DNA of 64,000 nucleotides, from the NCBI GenBank assembly GCA_964564015.1, contig CAZLZR010000010.1, positions 30,953-94,952 on the forward strand. The letters run 5' to 3'. The translations under genes were made by a program, and so were the position numbers. The stretch's first letter is position 1. Each line of letters begins with the position of its first letter. The DNA comes from Acetivibrio sp964564015. GTDB lineage: Bacteria > Bacillota > Clostridia > Acetivibrionales > Acetivibrionaceae. The notes under the pieces were generated by a model. The model did not search any database. It was not told the origin of the DNA and saw only the letters and a program-made list of their open reading frames with translations. Positions 1 through 9,566 of this stretch are shown here, piece by piece.

Positions 1-1024
1 GACAATATTGGTTTCGCATCTTGGAAGACCAAAGGAAGGTTTTGAAGATAAATATAGCATGAAGCCTACAGCTGTAAGACTTGGCGAACTTTTGGGCAAG
101 GAAGTAATAATAGCTAAAGATGTTATCGGTGAAGATGCAAAAGCTAAAGCTGCAGCGCTTAAAGATGGCGAAGTTTTAATGCTTGAAAATGTGAGATTCC
201 ACAAGGAAGAAACAAAAAATGATCCTGCTTTCTCAAAAGAGTTGGCAAGCATGGCGGAAATTTATGTAAATGATGCTTTCGGAACAGCTCACAGAGCACA
301 TTCCTCAACAGCAGGGCTTGCTGATCATCTTCCGGCAGTTTGCGGATATCTGATTCAAAAAGAAATCGAAGTTATGGGTAAAGCACTTTCAAATCCAGAA
401 AGACCTTTCGTGGCAATTTTAGGTGGAGCTAAAGTTTCCGATAAAATCGCAGTTATAGAAAATCTGATAGATAAAGTTGATACATTGATAGTTGGCGGAG
501 GTATGGCTTATACCTTCTTTAAAGCAAAAGGATATAGTATCGGTACTTCCATTTGTGAAGACGATAAAGTTGATCTTGCAAAGAACCTTTTGGATAAGGC
601 GGCAAGCAAGGGTGTAAAATTGTTGCTTCCTGTAGATAACGTAGTAGGTTTGGAATTCAAGAATGATACAGAACGTAAAGTTGTTGACTCCGACAGTATA
701 CCTGACGGATGGATGGGTATGGATATAGGACCTAAGACAGTTGCTGCTTATTCAAGCGAAATTAAAAATGCAAAGACTGTAGTTTGGAACGGTCCTATGG
801 GCGTATTTGAGTTTCCAAACTTTGAAAACGGTACAAAAGAAGTTGCAAGAGCTGTTGCTGAATCAGGTTCAGTATCCATAATAGGTGGAGGAGACTCTGC
901 AGCTGCTGTTGAACAACTTGGTTTTGCTGATAAGATTACACACATTTCCACAGGCGGTGGAGCATCATTAGAATTCCTTGAAGGAAAGGTTCTTCCAGGA
1001 ATAGATGTACTTTTGGATAAATAA
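1..1024 (+). CDS. pgk: Phosphoglycerate kinase, 5'-truncated by the window edge
   Basis: Cytosolic glycolytic kinase that makes ATP and 3-phosphoglycerate from 1,3-bisphosphoglycerate. The reading frame is already open at base 2, so the true start lies upstream; about 340 of the usual ~395 residues are present. Visible family signatures are the substrate-binding SHLGRPK near the beginning, the AHRAHSS segment, a glycine-rich AILGGAKVSDK hinge and the C-terminal nucleotide-binding GGGDSAAA. tpiA follows after 18 bases with a GGGGAGAGG ribosome binding site, so the two are almost certainly co-transcribed, probably behind an unseen gap gene. Identity is certain; only the N-terminus is missing. 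Confidence 0.98.
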   Translation, partial: TILVSHLGRPKEGFEDKYSMKPTAVRLGELLGKEVIIAKDVIGEDAKAKAAALKDGEVLMLENVRFHKEETKNDPAFSKELASMAEIYVNDAFGTAHRAHSSTAGLADHLPAVCGYLIQKEIEVMGKALSNPERPFVAILGGAKVSDKIAVIENLIDKVDTLIVGGGMAYTFFKAKGYSIGTSICEDDKVDLAKNLLDKAASKGVKLLLPVDNVVGLEFKNDTERKVVDSDSIPDGWMGMDIGPKTVAAYSSEIKNAKTVVWNGPMGVFEFPNFENGTKEVARAVAESGSVSIIGGGDSAAAVEQLGFADKITHISTGGGASLEFLEGKVLPGIDVLLDK

Positions 1025-1042
1025 GGGGAGAGGTAAAATATT

Positions 1043-1798
1043 ATGAGTAGAGTAAAAATAGCAGCAGGAAACTGGAAAATGAATAAGACAGCAAAAGAAG
1101 CTGTTGAATTTGTTGAGGCTTTAAAAGCAAGAGTAGCAGGCGCTGACGCTGAAGTTGTTGTAGGCGTGCCATTTGTTTGTATTCCTGGAGTTAAAAAAGC
1201 TGCTGAAGGTTCAAATATTAAAGTAGCTGCACAGAATATGCACTGGGAAGCAAACGGTGCATATACCGGAGAAGTATCAGGATCAATGCTTGCTGACCTT
1301 GGAGTAGACTATGTAATAATTGGTCACTCTGAAAGAAGGCAGTATTTTGCTGAAACTGATGAAACAGTTAACAAAAAAGCTCATGCAGTATTCAAATATG
1401 GTATGAAACCTATTATTTGTGTCGGTGAAACACTTGCTCAAAGAGAACAGGGTGTTACAGCAGAACTTGTTGGATACCAGGTTAAGATAGCATTACTTGG
1501 GTTGTCGGCTGAGCAGGTTAAGGAAACTGTTATTGCATACGAACCTATCTGGGCTATTGGAACAGGTAAAACTGCTACAAACGACCAGGCTGAAGAAGTT
1601 TGTGCAATTATCAGAAATGTAGTTAAAGAGTTATACGGAAACGATGTGGCTCAGGCTGTAAGAATTCAATATGGTGGTAGTGTAAATGCTGCTAATGCAT
1701 CAGAACTCTTCGCAATGCCAAACATTGATGGTGGTCTTGTTGGCGGAGCAAGCCTTAAGCTTGACGATTTTGAAAAGATCGCAAAGTACAACAAATAA
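1043..1798 (+). CDS. tpiA: Triosephosphate isomerase
   Basis: Interconverts dihydroxyacetone phosphate and glyceraldehyde 3-phosphate. It is a full-length 251-residue TIM barrel. The N-terminal GNWKMNK gives the catalytic Asn/Lys, IGHSERR carries the electrophilic His95, and AYEPIWAIGTG carries the general base Glu167 followed by the phosphate loop. All match family numbering, so the ATG start is secure. It lies 18 bases after pgk and is followed by a 9-bp hairpin. Confidence 0.98.
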   Translation: MSRVKIAAGNWKMNKTAKEAVEFVEALKARVAGADAEVVVGVPFVCIPGVKKAAEGSNIKVAAQNMHWEANGAYTGEVSGSMLADLGVDYVIIGHSERRQYFAETDETVNKKAHAVFKYGMKPIICVGETLAQREQGVTAELVGYQVKIALLGLSAEQVKETVIAYEPIWAIGTGKTATNDQAEEVCAIIRNVVKELYGNDVAQAVRIQYGGSVNAANASELFAMPNIDGGLVGGASLKLDDFEKIAKYNK

Positions 1799-1825
1799 GA
1801 CATTAATAAATCGTTGAACATTATG

Positions 1826-1856
1826 TAACCCTCCGGTTATAAATACTGGAGGGTTA
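1826..1856 (+). terminator. Hairpin after tpiA
   Basis: Perfect 9-bp inverted repeat (TAACCCTCC at 1826-1834, GGAGGGTTA at 1848-1856) 28 bases after the tpiA stop. No long T tract follows, so it may be a weak terminator or an RNA-stabilising processing hairpin between tpiA and gpmI. Confidence 0.5.
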
Positions 1857-1965
1857 GTTATATCATATTTAATGTCGCACTTCAGTCACACGCTGTTTCG
1901 GAAGTTTAAAATAAAGCTGAGTGGGTATATATTAAGGGGTAATAAAGTTGAATGGAGAGTGTATT

Positions 1966-3501
1966 ATGAAAGATAAATTGGTTGCATTGATAATCTTAGA
2001 TGGATTTGGAATAAATCCAAAAACAGAGGGGAATGCTATAGAGGCAGCAAATAAGCCTAATATTGATAAATTATTGAAGGAATATCCCAATACAGTTATA
2101 AGAACAAGTGGTATGGATGTTGGACTCCCACATGGTCAGATGGGTAACTCGGAAGTCGGACACACCAATATTGGTGCCGGAAGGATTGTTTACCAGGAAT
2201 TGACCCGCATAACGAAATCAATAGAAGACGGAGATTTCTTTGAGAAGGAAGAGTTTTTAAGTGCAATAGAAAACTGCAAGAAGAACAACTCCAAGCTTCA
2301 CCTGTTCGGGCTTCTTTCTGATGGTGGTGTCCACAGCCATAATACCCACCTTTACGGGTTGGTTGAGCTTGCTAAGAAGCAGAATTTCAAAGATGTATAT
2401 ATTCATTGTTTCTTTGATGGTAGGGATGTGCCTCCTGACAGTGCCAAGGGGTTTGTTGAGCAGCTCGAAGCAAAACTTAAGGAAATAGGAGTTGGCAAAA
2501 TTGCTTCGGTAATGGGAAGATATTATGCAATGGATAGAGACAACAGATGGGAAAGAGTGCAGCTTGCATATGATGTAATGGTTCTTGGCAAAGGTCTTGA
2601 AGCTTCAAGTGCTGGGGAAGCAGTTGCAGCGTCTTATGCCAGAGAAGAATATGATGAATTTGTTAAGCCCACAGTAATAAAAGAAAACGGAAATCCAGTT
2701 GCTACAATTGATAAAAATGACTCAATTATTTTCTTCAACTTCAGGCCTGACAGAGCAAGAGAAATTACAAGGACTTTTACTGATGAAGATTTTGCAGGTT
2801 TTGAAAGAGGAAAAGGCTATTTACCTGTTAAATTTGTTTGCATGACACAGTATGACAAGACAATTAAAAATGCAGTTGTAGCATTTAAACCACAAAGTCT
2901 TGAAAACACTTTTGGTGAATATATAAGCAAAAATGGTTTTAGACAACTTCGAATTGCCGAAACAGAGAAATATGCCCACGTTACATTCTTCTTTAATGGT
3001 GGAGTAGAGGCCGTTTATGAGGGAGAAGACAGAGCGCTTATCCCTTCGCCAAAGGTTGCAACATATGATCTTAAGCCGGAAATGAGTGCATATGAAGTAA
3101 CTGATGAAGTGGTGAAGAGGATTAACTCGAAAGAATATGATGTAATTATATTAAATTATGCAAATCCTGACATGGTAGGTCACACAGGATTTATTGATGC
3201 TGCAAAAGCAGCAGTTGAAGCTGTGGATGAGTGTCTTGGAAGAGTTATATCTGCAATACAGGCACAAAATGGTGTGGCTCTTATAACGGCTGATCACGGT
3301 AACTCAGAGCAAATGCTGGATTATGAATCCGGTGGGCCATTCACAGCACATACAACAAATCCTGTTCCGTTGATAGCTGTAGGACTTGGGGATATTAAGC
3401 TCAAGGAAGGAAGACTTGCAGATTTGGCGCCTACAATACTTGATATAATGAAGCTTGACAAACCTGCCGAGATGACAGGAGAGTCTTTAATAAGCAAGTA
3501 G
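1966..3501 (+). CDS. gpmI: 2,3-bisphosphoglycerate-independent phosphoglycerate mutase
   Basis: Converts 3-phosphoglycerate to 2-phosphoglycerate with two Mn ions and no 2,3-BPG cofactor. The ATG at 1966 gives 511 residues, the family length, and puts the phosphoserine nucleophile of the GNSEVGH motif at residue 62, the canonical number; a GGAGAG site precedes it. A TTG at 1948 would add six residues. The alkaline-phosphatase-type metal motifs (LDGFG at the start, TADHGN and HTTNPVP near the end) are intact. It belongs to the lower-glycolysis cluster with pgk, tpiA and eno. Confidence 0.97.
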   Translation: MKDKLVALIILDGFGINPKTEGNAIEAANKPNIDKLLKEYPNTVIRTSGMDVGLPHGQMGNSEVGHTNIGAGRIVYQELTRITKSIEDGDFFEKEEFLSAIENCKKNNSKLHLFGLLSDGGVHSHNTHLYGLVELAKKQNFKDVYIHCFFDGRDVPPDSAKGFVEQLEAKLKEIGVGKIASVMGRYYAMDRDNRWERVQLAYDVMVLGKGLEASSAGEAVAASYAREEYDEFVKPTVIKENGNPVATIDKNDSIIFFNFRPDRAREITRTFTDEDFAGFERGKGYLPVKFVCMTQYDKTIKNAVVAFKPQSLENTFGEYISKNGFRQLRIAETEKYAHVTFFFNGGVEAVYEGEDRALIPSPKVATYDLKPEMSAYEVTDEVVKRINSKEYDVIILNYANPDMVGHTGFIDAAKAAVEAVDECLGRVISAIQAQNGVALITADHGNSEQMLDYESGGPFTAHTTNPVPLIAVGLGDIKLKEGRLADLAPTILDIMKLDKPAEMTGESLISK

Positions 3502-3571
3502 AATAAAAGTATGATGTTATGTGTTTCATGCAATTGCTTTCGTTATTATAACGTAAGAGGAGTGAATTTGG

Positions 3572-4330
3572 ATGTTTAATTTAAAAGGTCGTGTTGTTGT
3601 TATTACAGGTGCTTCTTCAGGTTTGGGAGTGCAAATGGCGAAAGGTTATGCAGAACATGGTGCAGATTTGGTTATTATGGCCAGGAGGATGGAAAGACTG
3701 GAAAAAGTTGCAGAAGAAATAAGGGCTATGGGTGTTAGGTGTCTGCCTGTAAAGTGTGATGTTACGAATACTGATGAAGTAAATAATGCCGCTGAAGCTG
3801 CAATTAAAGAGTATGGAAAAGTTGATGTTTTAGTTAATAATGCAGGCGCCGCTAAAAATGCTGGTGTACTTGATATGACTGATGCAGATTGGAATTTTAC
3901 AATGGATGCGGATCTAACAAGCGTGTTTAAAGTAACAAGAGCATTTGCGAAGTATATGGTAGAGAAAAAATACGGAAGAATTATTAATATCGCATCTATC
4001 TATGGTCATGTTGGAAACACGGCAATTGATACTGTTGCCTATCATGCCTCGAAGGGTGGAGTTGTTAATTTTACCAGGGCCGTAGCAGCAGAACTGGCAT
4101 CATATAATATTACATGTAATGCAATTTGTCCTGGGTATTTTGAGACTGAACTAACCATTGATACATTGAGGACAGAGGAGTTTACAAATTACATGAAAGC
4201 AACAGTGCCCCTTGGGCGTTATGGTAATTATGGAGAATTGAATGCGGCAGCTGTATTTTTAGGAAGTGACGAGGCATCATACGTAACCGGTCAGATGCTT
4301 GCAGTCGATGGCGGTTATACTGCGGTATAA
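3572..4330 (+). CDS. SDR-family NAD(P)-dependent oxidoreductase
   Basis: Classical short-chain dehydrogenase/reductase of 252 residues. The Rossmann motif TGASSGLG is at 12-19, NNAG at 89-92, and the catalytic Ser142, Tyr157 and Lys161 (YxxxK) are all present, with a C-terminal AVDGGYT typical of the family. A GAGGAG site precedes the ATG. The best guess is the gluconate 5-dehydrogenase/3-oxoacyl-ACP reductase branch, but the substrate cannot be read from sequence. The gene lies 70 bases after gpmI, so read-through from the glycolytic cluster is possible. Confidence 0.9.
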   Translation: MFNLKGRVVVITGASSGLGVQMAKGYAEHGADLVIMARRMERLEKVAEEIRAMGVRCLPVKCDVTNTDEVNNAAEAAIKEYGKVDVLVNNAGAAKNAGVLDMTDADWNFTMDADLTSVFKVTRAFAKYMVEKKYGRIINIASIYGHVGNTAIDTVAYHASKGGVVNFTRAVAAELASYNITCNAICPGYFETELTIDTLRTEEFTNYMKATVPLGRYGNYGELNAAAVFLGSDEASYVTGQMLAVDGGYTAV

Positions 4331-4681
4331 TTAACCTGTTGCAGAAAAAAGTCTGACCCGGAAATCATAAAGAAATCAATAATAAAATACCAGAGTTTTA
4401 AATACCTGAAATTCAAACTTGTGCCCCATAACAGAAATTAATTCTAAAGTATGCGGGGCACAGACAGAGGAAGCGCATTTTTAGCATTATGAAAGACTGG
4501 AAATTAGTAATGTTAGAAAGCACTTGTTTTGAATTTTGGGTATTTTATATTTAAGGCATATCAATTTCTAAACTTGCCTCTTGTATAGCCTATTCTTGGA
4601 ATAAGATATCATATTTTGATTTTTAAAGGAACTAGAAAATCAGCAGTATTTTGTTTCAGAATACTCTAAATAATAAATGTG
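4331..4681. other. Intergenic stretch, nothing recognised
   Basis: About 350 AT-rich bases between the convergent SDR and GtrA-like genes. No coding potential, strong hairpin or known RNA motif was seen on either strand. Confidence 0.5.
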
Positions 4682-5155
4682 TTAACTGTTCCGGTTAAAA
4701 ACAAAACGTTTATCAAGGTTGTATTTTATTACGTAACCTATAGTAAGCCCTATTATGGCTCCTATATATAAGGCATAATCATTATCAAAAAAGAAATCAA
4801 AAGATATCTCAAAAATCCAGAATATCAGTGTGGTAAATATGCCCATAAAAGAATACAGCAAAAACTTTCCGGTGTTTTCAGAGGTGCTTTTTGTTTCAAA
4901 TTCGAAAATATATTTTTTATCAAGGAAATACTTTATTATTAATCCAACCAAAGTTCCAAAGAAAATTGCAGTTAATAGAAACAGATCCAAGTTGAAAAGT
5001 CCAAATACATCAAAAGAATCAAAACCATTAAGAATTCCAAAGTAGGGAATAAGCAGCAAAATAAATTTTTGTGTTGCCAGATTACACAATGTTGAAATGC
5101 CTGCAAACAGTGAATATTTCAAAGTAAGTTTAACCAACTTTATCCCGCCAATCAT
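4682..5155 (-). CDS. GtrA-like multi-pass membrane protein
   Basis: About 158 residues with four hydrophobic helices in the two-plus-two arrangement of the GtrA family (small flippases or partners for polyprenyl-linked sugars). The N-terminal LKYSLFAGISTLCNL and the repeated 'GxxxGxxxKYxLDKxxxF' endings of each half (near residues 85 and 150) are typical. The start is uncertain: ATG at 5155 is used here, TTG at 5173 would lengthen it, and TTG at 5137 has the best spacing from a GGCGGG site. No glycosyltransferase sits beside it, so its substrate is unknown. Confidence 0.82.
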   Translation of the reverse strand: MIGGIKLVKLTLKYSLFAGISTLCNLATQKFILLLIPYFGILNGFDSFDVFGLFNLDLFLLTAIFFGTLVGLIIKYFLDKKYIFEFETKSTSENTGKFLLYSFMGIFTTLIFWIFEISFDFFFDNDYALYIGAIIGLTIGYVIKYNLDKRFVFNRNS

Positions 5156-5208
5156 ATGTTTAATCACTAACAAATATGATTGTAGGATGTTCCGGCATAT
5201 TTGTCAAA

Positions 5209-5243
5209 TAAAAAAAACAAGCTATGGAATCGATCCATAGCTT
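5209..5243 (-). terminator. Intrinsic terminator of the DUF4349 lipoprotein gene
   Basis: Perfect 9-bp stem (AAGCTATGG / CCATAGCTT) with a 7-base loop, followed on the minus strand by a run of T residues (5211-5217). It lies 13 bases past the stop codon of the upstream minus-strand gene. Confidence 0.88.
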
Positions 5244-5256
5244 AAGATTTATTCAA

Positions 5257-6294
5257 TCAGGATTCAACATCTTTTTTCGCGGTAGGGCTTTCTTGATTTT
5301 GTGGTTTTGTTTTATTTTTAAAGAACTTTTTATATGTGAAATAACCTGCAAAGAATATAATTGCCAGCAGAAGTAGCGAAGGTAATGACGATACAATAAA
5401 TATTAACAGATTGCCTAAAAATTCTACAACTGCATACAAACTTTCCAAAAAGTTATCCTTAAGTTTACCTAAGTAAGAAGTTTCAACAGGTTTTGCAAGT
5501 GAATCGGGAAGCTTTTCATTCATATTGATAGTAATGGTAGATAGCTTAACTAAATCTGAAAGCTTGTTGAGAGTAGCAGTAAGTTGTTCTATTTCATGTC
5601 TTATGTCTGTTAATCTGCTTTCGGTCTTAAAAATGGTGTCAGGGTCTTCAATTTTCTTTAAATATTCTTCAAGTCTGCTTTCTTCATATCTTAATAGCCT
5701 TAATCTTGATTCGACATCAAAGAATTGAGCTGTTACATCGTCGGTTTTGATATTTTCGTCGGTCAATAGTCCTAAGCCTTTTATGTCTTTTAAAACCTCA
5801 CTAAATTTATCTGCATCTACTCTGATAATAATGACCCCTTTTGTGACAAGGATTTCTTTATCATCTACATAGTGCTTGGTTTTGTTTATCTTTGATTCCT
5901 GAACATAGCCTGTATTTCCTATTATGTACTCGATTTTACCGTAAGCTGCATCAAAGTTGTCGACTTCGACTGTAATATTTGCGTTTCGGATAAATTTTCT
6001 TTGATTTACAATCGGGTTATTCACAGCTTTGCTGGCTTCACCCGTCCCTGTTAATGCGGTTGAATTATCTGCATTTGTATCTGCATTGCTTTCCGTTTTC
6101 TCGCTTACCTCAAGGTCTTCATTAAATTCGACTGATGGTTCTGATCTAAAACTACTACTATCCATATCAAAATAAGTTAAGTTATTTGCCGACTCAGGAA
6201 CGCTTTTGGAATTATAGCTTTTGCACCCAGCCATTAACACAAGCATAAATAAAATCAGGAAAGTAGAAAAACATTTTATAACAGTTTTTATCAC
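5257..6294 (-). CDS. DUF4349 domain lipoprotein
   Basis: 345 residues. The N-terminus has a Lys-containing start, a hydrophobic stretch and a lipobox LMAGC, so it should be a lipid-anchored, surface-facing protein. A polar Ser/Asn/Glu-rich linker leads to a DUF4349 domain from about residue 110 (RKFIRNANITVEVDNF) that includes a charged coiled-coil segment (~190-250). A transmembrane helix (~285-320) and a short basic tail end it. The GTG start follows AAGGAGGA at 9-base spacing. Function of the family is unknown. Confidence 0.88.
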   Translation of the reverse strand: MIKTVIKCFSTFLILFMLVLMAGCKSYNSKSVPESANNLTYFDMDSSSFRSEPSVEFNEDLEVSEKTESNADTNADNSTALTGTGEASKAVNNPIVNQRKFIRNANITVEVDNFDAAYGKIEYIIGNTGYVQESKINKTKHYVDDKEILVTKGVIIIRVDADKFSEVLKDIKGLGLLTDENIKTDDVTAQFFDVESRLRLLRYEESRLEEYLKKIEDPDTIFKTESRLTDIRHEIEQLTATLNKLSDLVKLSTITINMNEKLPDSLAKPVETSYLGKLKDNFLESLYAVVEFLGNLLIFIVSSLPSLLLLAIIFFAGYFTYKKFFKNKTKPQNQESPTAKKDVES

Positions 6295-6711
6295 TGGAAA
6301 TCATCCTCCTTAAAAATTGATGCTTTTAATTATATTCCATTTGACGAAGATTATTGAAAAAATGTTCTAATTAAAGGAACAAGTGCCTGGTAACATAGTT
6401 TACGATAATAACATTATGTGGCTTAAAATACGGCAAGGTAAAATAAATCTGGTGACACAAATTATTTTTCAATTAACGAAGTATTATAATATAGCTTGAG
6501 CTCAAATTATTCTCATTATATCATATTATCATTTGTTTTGATGCAGAATTCTGGAAATTAGCATTTTTTATTAAATGATATACATAAATTGTAATTGGAA
6601 GTTGTTTTTAGCTATAATATTTGTTTTTATATTCATTTATTATTGATTATAAATAATATTAGATAGTATAATAATTTTTTGAGTAGAAATGTGGTTACTG
6701 GGAGGAAATAT
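6295..6711. other. Divergent intergenic region with promoter for the CBM3 gene
   Basis: About 415 very AT-rich bases between two divergent genes. Apart from the ribosome binding sites at both edges and the promoter-like hexamers at 6643-6672, no gene or structured element was found. Confidence 0.6.
6643..6672 (+). promoter_or_regulatory. Sigma-A-type promoter of the CBM3 gene
   Basis: TTGATT (6643-6648), an 18-base spacer and TATAAT (6667-6672), placed 39 bases before the ATG at 6712. Confidence 0.6.
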
Positions 6712-7632
6712 ATGAGATGGTTTTATGATGTTAAGAAAAGGAAGAAAATACTTGGGATTTTAATTTTTATATTATGTGTGCTTTTAGCTTCGCAATGCGC
6801 CAAACTAATTAGTAGGAGTAACAATAACACTGGTAATTCCACTGATGTCATAACTACATCAATACCCGAACCAACAGTGCCTGAGATTACATCGGCAATA
6901 TCACCTACGACAGCGCCTACGACAACAGCTACTGCAACACCTACAATATTACCAACCATATCACCTACAGTTATGGTTACGCCAACACCTACGGTTATTC
7001 CTACGCCTGAAATGACACCTACACCTAAAATAACGCCTACGCCCAAGGTAACACCTAAAACAACTCCTACACCCACAAAGAATAAGCAAACCCCAACAGT
7101 CACAGTTAAGGTGACACCCCAAAAGACACTTGTAAAAACATCAACACCCAGACCGGTAAGCACTCCACCAAAAGTTGAGAGCACTAAAGTTGTGCTGAAA
7201 TATAAGAATGGTAATGCAAGCTCAAGCACCGACAGCATATACCCGATGTTTAAGGTTACAAACAGCGGAACTAAAAGTATAAAGCTGTCCGATATAAAAA
7301 TAAGATACTATTATACAAAAGAAGAAAATAAGGCTGAAACATTCTGGTGTGATTCCTTTTCAAGGGGTGCTACCAATGTTTATGGAAATTTTGTTTCATT
7401 AAGCAATAAGAAAAGTACTGCCGACAGATACTTGGAGATAGGTTTCAGTGAAAAAGCAGGTGAGCTTAAAGCCGGAGAAAGTGTTGAGTTGGCTGTTGGG
7501 TTTGCAAAAAACGATTGGAGCGAATATAATCAAAAGAATGACTATTCCTATTCTTCTTCAAAGACGTATTTTGAGTGGAACAGAGTAACACTTTTTGTTT
7601 CCGGGAAGGTGGTATTTGGAAATGAACCTTAA
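6712..7632 (+). CDS. Membrane-anchored family 3 carbohydrate-binding module protein
   Basis: 306 residues starting at the ATG behind GGAGGAAA; an in-frame TTG upstream at 6679 has no such site. Residues 1-10 are basic and cytosolic, about 11-30 form one transmembrane helix, about 45-155 are a Thr/Pro-rich spacer, and 158-306 form a CBM3 (VVLKYKNG start, then conserved Trp and Tyr residues, ending VSGKVVFG). The layout equals the outer half of the RsgI-type anti-sigma sensors of cellulosome-making clostridia, but the N-terminal anti-sigma domain is absent and no sigma gene is adjacent. It probably tethers the cell to cellulose or displays a binding module; a sensor role is speculative. Confidence 0.88.
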   Translation: MRWFYDVKKRKKILGILIFILCVLLASQCAKLISRSNNNTGNSTDVITTSIPEPTVPEITSAISPTTAPTTTATATPTILPTISPTVMVTPTPTVIPTPEMTPTPKITPTPKVTPKTTPTPTKNKQTPTVTVKVTPQKTLVKTSTPRPVSTPPKVESTKVVLKYKNGNASSSTDSIYPMFKVTNSGTKSIKLSDIKIRYYYTKEENKAETFWCDSFSRGATNVYGNFVSLSNKKSTADRYLEIGFSEKAGELKAGESVELAVGFAKNDWSEYNQKNDYSYSSSKTYFEWNRVTLFVSGKVVFGNEP

Positions 7633-7782
7633 GTAGATTTTTTTGAGAATAATTAATAATAAATGAGGCAGTTATGAAAAAAAGTGTTTGAATGTTAGTT
7701 TTTTTGGATAAAATATACTGGTAATAAAAATAGACTATGTCAAGCACCGAGTAAATTATACATTTGAAAGGGAGAATATACT

Positions 7783-9084
7783 ATGAAGGAATATTTGGAG
7801 ATTGAAAACGTATTTGCCAGAGAAATACTCGACTCGAGGGGAAATCCAACAGTTGAGGTGGAAGTTGTCACTGAAGGAGGCTTTCTAGGAAGAGCTGCTG
7901 TTCCTTCAGGCGCATCAACAGGGGCTTTTGAAGCAGTAGAACTAAGAGACGGTGACAAAAACAGATACCTTGGAAAAGGAGTAATGAAGGCTGTTGAAAA
8001 TGTGAACAAGACAATAGCTCCTGAGGTTGAAGGAATGAATGTTTTTGACCAGGTTGCCATTGATAACCTGATGATCAGTTTGGATGGTACTCCAAATAAA
8101 TCAAAACTTGGAGCAAATGCCATTCTGGGCGTTTCACTTGCAGTTGCAAAGGCAGCAGCTGAGGCACTTGGGGTAAGCTTATACCAGTATATAGGTGGGA
8201 TAAACTCAAAAACTCTACCGGTACCAATGATGAATATTATTAATGGAGGAAAGCATGCAGATAACAGCGTAAATATTCAAGAGTTTATGATTATGCCTGT
8301 AGGGGCCAACAGTTTTAGGAATGCTCTTCAAATGTGTGCTGAAGTCTTTCACAACCTTAAAAAAGTATTGAAAGATAAAGGGTATAGTACTGCCGTTGGT
8401 GATGAAGGCGGTTTTGCACCTAATCTCAAGACCGATGAGGAAGCTATACAGGTTATCCTGGAAGCGGTTGAAAAGGCAGGATATAAGCCGGGGAATGATT
8501 TCAGAATTGCTATAGACGCAGCTGCAACAGAAATGTATCAGGAAGACGGAACATACTTATTCTGGAAAACAGGAATAAAAAAGACCAGGGAGGAAATGGT
8601 AAACTTTTGGGCAGAACTGGCTGATAAGTATCCTATTATTTCTCTTGAGGATGGTGTTTCTGAAGAAGACTGGGAAGGTTGGAAAATGCTTACTGAAAAA
8701 ATAGGAAATAAGATTCAGCTAGTAGGCGATGACCTTTTTGTTACCAATACTACCAGACTAAAAAAAGGTATTGATATGGGAGTTGCAAACTCAATACTTA
8801 TCAAGGTAAATCAGATCGGTACACTTACAGAGACTTTAGACGCAATAGAAATGGCTAACAGAGCAGGGTATACAGCAGTTGTATCCCACAGATCTGGTGA
8901 AACTGAGGATGCAACTATTGCAGATATAGCGGTAGCAACAAATGCAGGCCAGATAAAAACCGGAGCACCGTCTAGAAGTGACCGTGTTGCGAAATATAAC
9001 CAACTCATCAGGATTGAAGAGGAATTGGGAGGCTCAAGCCGATATCTGGGAATTGACGCTTGGTTCAATTTGAAAAATAAATAG
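7783..9084 (+). CDS. eno: Enolase
   Basis: Converts 2-phosphoglycerate to phosphoenolpyruvate. It is full length at 433 residues. The N-terminal AREILDSRGNPTVEVEV, the catalytic GDEGGFAPN loop, metal ligands in AIDAAATE, SLEDG and VGDDLF, and the SHRSGETED signature are intact. AAAGGGAG precedes the ATG. It stands 4.3 kb after gpmI, separated by non-glycolytic genes, so it probably has its own promoter in the 150 bases upstream. Confidence 0.98.
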   Translation: MKEYLEIENVFAREILDSRGNPTVEVEVVTEGGFLGRAAVPSGASTGAFEAVELRDGDKNRYLGKGVMKAVENVNKTIAPEVEGMNVFDQVAIDNLMISLDGTPNKSKLGANAILGVSLAVAKAAAEALGVSLYQYIGGINSKTLPVPMMNIINGGKHADNSVNIQEFMIMPVGANSFRNALQMCAEVFHNLKKVLKDKGYSTAVGDEGGFAPNLKTDEEAIQVILEAVEKAGYKPGNDFRIAIDAAATEMYQEDGTYLFWKTGIKKTREEMVNFWAELADKYPIISLEDGVSEEDWEGWKMLTEKIGNKIQLVGDDLFVTNTTRLKKGIDMGVANSILIKVNQIGTLTETLDAIEMANRAGYTAVVSHRSGETEDATIADIAVATNAGQIKTGAPSRSDRVAKYNQLIRIEEELGGSSRYLGIDAWFNLKNK

Positions 9085-9288
9085 CACAGGGGTATGTAAT
9101 ATTAATTCGACTTTTTGTAGAGTTTTGAAGCTTAAGTGATTTAAAGTGTGTATATTTTTCTACACATTAGTTAAGTGCACCTGTCTTTAATTGAATATGT
9201 TATATGAAATTTATTCATGTTATGCTTGTATTTTGGTTTGCTGTATGCTAAAATAAGTTTGTTAATTTCTTAGGAGGTGTCTTTTAGC

Positions 9289-9525
9289 ATGCAAATAGTT
9301 GTTAATATATTACATTTGCTGTTTTGCGTATCCTTGATTGTAATAGTTTTATTTCAATCAGGTAAGCAAGCAGGGTTATCTGGAGCAATAGCTGGTGGAG
9401 CCGAGACTTTCTTCGGTAAGAATAAAGGTAGAACTATAGATGCACTTTTAAGTAAGTGGACTGCAGTAGCTGCAGTAGGGTTTCTTGTAACATCAATAGC
9501 TTTACAGATAATATTTAATTCCTAA
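9289..9525 (+). CDS. secG: Protein translocase subunit SecG
   Basis: 78 residues with two transmembrane helices (about 3-22 and 54-74) flanking a Gly-rich loop (SGAIAGGAETFFGKNKGR), the SecG hallmark. It is the small stabilising partner of the SecYE channel. The ATG at 9289 sits 9 bases after GGAGGTG; a GTG inside that site at 9277 is not credible. The secG-then-rnr order is common in Firmicutes. Confidence 0.95.
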   Translation: MQIVVNILHLLFCVSLIVIVLFQSGKQAGLSGAIAGGAETFFGKNKGRTIDALLSKWTAVAAVGFLVTSIALQIIFNS

Positions 9526-9536
9526 TGGTAATAAAT

Positions 9537-9566
9537 AAAACTGTGGAATTCCACAGTTTTATTTTA
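9537..9566 (+). terminator. Intrinsic terminator of secG
   Basis: Perfect 10-bp stem AAAACTGTGG / CCACAGTTTT with an AATT loop and a T-rich tail, 12 bases after the secG stop. Confidence 0.88.

Noticed and set aside
6723..7238. Long Val/Gly-rich minus-strand frame
   Set aside because: It is the complement of the Thr/Pro-coding stalk of the CBM3 gene; repetitive ACN/CCN codons leave the opposite frame open.
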